Source of the DNA: Lethocerus indicus
Lineage: Eukaryota; Arthropoda; Insecta; Hemiptera; Belostomatidae
DNA: 64,000 nt
Reading direction: 5' to 3'
NCBI GenBank assembly: GCA_019843655.1
Contig: JACDQD010000005.1
Coordinates: 7,591,575-7,655,574 of the forward strand
The position numbers and the translations under genes were made by a program. The first letter of the stretch is position 1, and each line of letters opens with the position of its first letter. The notes under the pieces are model-generated. The model was not told the origin of the DNA. It made no database searches and saw only the letters and a list, made by a program, of their open reading frames with translations. Shown in pieces: positions 63,465 through 64,000 of the stretch.

Positions 63465-63514
63465 ACTAAAAATAACTTTTTTCAATAAATGTTGGTTCAA
63501 CAGGAAAACTTTTA
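63465..63514 (+). mobile_element. 3' tail shared by both 70-bp arrays (copy B)
   Basis: ACTAAAAATAACTTTTTTC, CAATAAATGTTGG and TTCAACAGGAAAACTTTTAT match 18039-18092. The match fades after CTTTTAT. Confidence 0.7.
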
Positions 63515-64000
63515 TATTAACAGTTTACACATACAGGTATAACAGGTGTTCTAAACTTGTTTATTTATATTTTCGTTATTTTCATTTTTTGAAGGACGAC
63601 ATTTTTATTTTAAAATTAAAAATAATATGCTGGAAATATGATTTTTCCCCTGTGTCCTCCGCTCTCAAACAAAGAATCCAATATATCTTTGGGGTCGGTG
63701 AGGTCGCGTGACATTTATTACTCAAAGCCTCCCGGACCCGGGGCCAACGTTCACAATTTTAATGAAACAAACAGATCGCCGGCCAAGATTCCTCTTTTTT
63801 ATTTTTCCGCCCCAAACCTCGTTTCCATCCCCCGTTTCGTTTCGCTCATATAATTCGTTTGGTTAAATAAAAGCGGAGGATAAAACGGGGATGAAAGAGA
63901 ACAGAGAAAGCGTGGGCGGAGGGGGGAAACTTTCACTTAAATTAGAATCATTATTTTAATTGGTCAAAAAAATAATCGTCCGTTTGGTCTGAACGATGCG
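63515..64000. other. Unassigned intron-like sequence
   Basis: AT-rich to 63640, then mixed. No feature was recognised up to the window edge. Confidence 0.5.

Overview
The window looks like a piece of an arthropod, probably insect, nuclear genome. It holds one recognisable protein-coding exon, about 62 kb of intron-like or intergenic DNA, and several families of dispersed repeats. The exon (2289-2597, minus strand) encodes the first immunoglobulin domain of a Roundabout (Robo) axon-guidance receptor. It is a symmetric phase 1-1 exon of 309 bases with clear splice borders. No other Robo exon was recognised. If the gene continues as Robo genes usually do, positions 1-2288 lie in the intron 3' of this exon and 2600-64000 lie in the long intron 5' of it, perhaps with the signal-peptide exon outside the window. 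CpG is not obviously depleted, and CT, AT and G/C-rich simple repeats are common. Lineage below arthropod cannot be fixed from this window.

Region by region. 1-2288: a 5'-truncated Jockey-like LINE tail with a poly-A-rich end sits close to the exon. 2289-2597: Robo Ig1 exon. 2628-4294: two rearranged copies of one Penelope-like element (PLE) family. The first starts about 30-40 bases from the exon's 3' splice site. 9049-9258: another copy. 9259-17308: mostly unassigned, with several (CT)n tracts. 17309-18495: a compound locus in which a 70-bp tandem array, its tail and an inverted PLE copy interrupt another PLE copy. 18495-48826: mostly unassigned, with G-quadruplex-type runs, tRNA-like promoter boxes and one PLE tail at 43258. 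48827-61062: four better PLE copies, including one at 52329-52956 that has a 12-bp target-site duplication and an open 97-codon GIY-YIG endonuclease C-terminus. The same stretch holds a small internally deleted mariner (55779-56157). 62690-63514: a second 70-bp array of the same family, with the same tail as the first.

The most interesting signals are the following. The PLE family has palindromic termini and a hammerhead-like three-way-junction motif in its 3' region. The tandem-repeat family has a shared 3' tail and locally homogenised units. The Robo exon begins with the same GTCAGT hexamer that forms its own donor, which makes recursive splicing or in-frame skipping possible. No tRNA, rRNA, CRISPR array, bacterial operon or complete gene was found.
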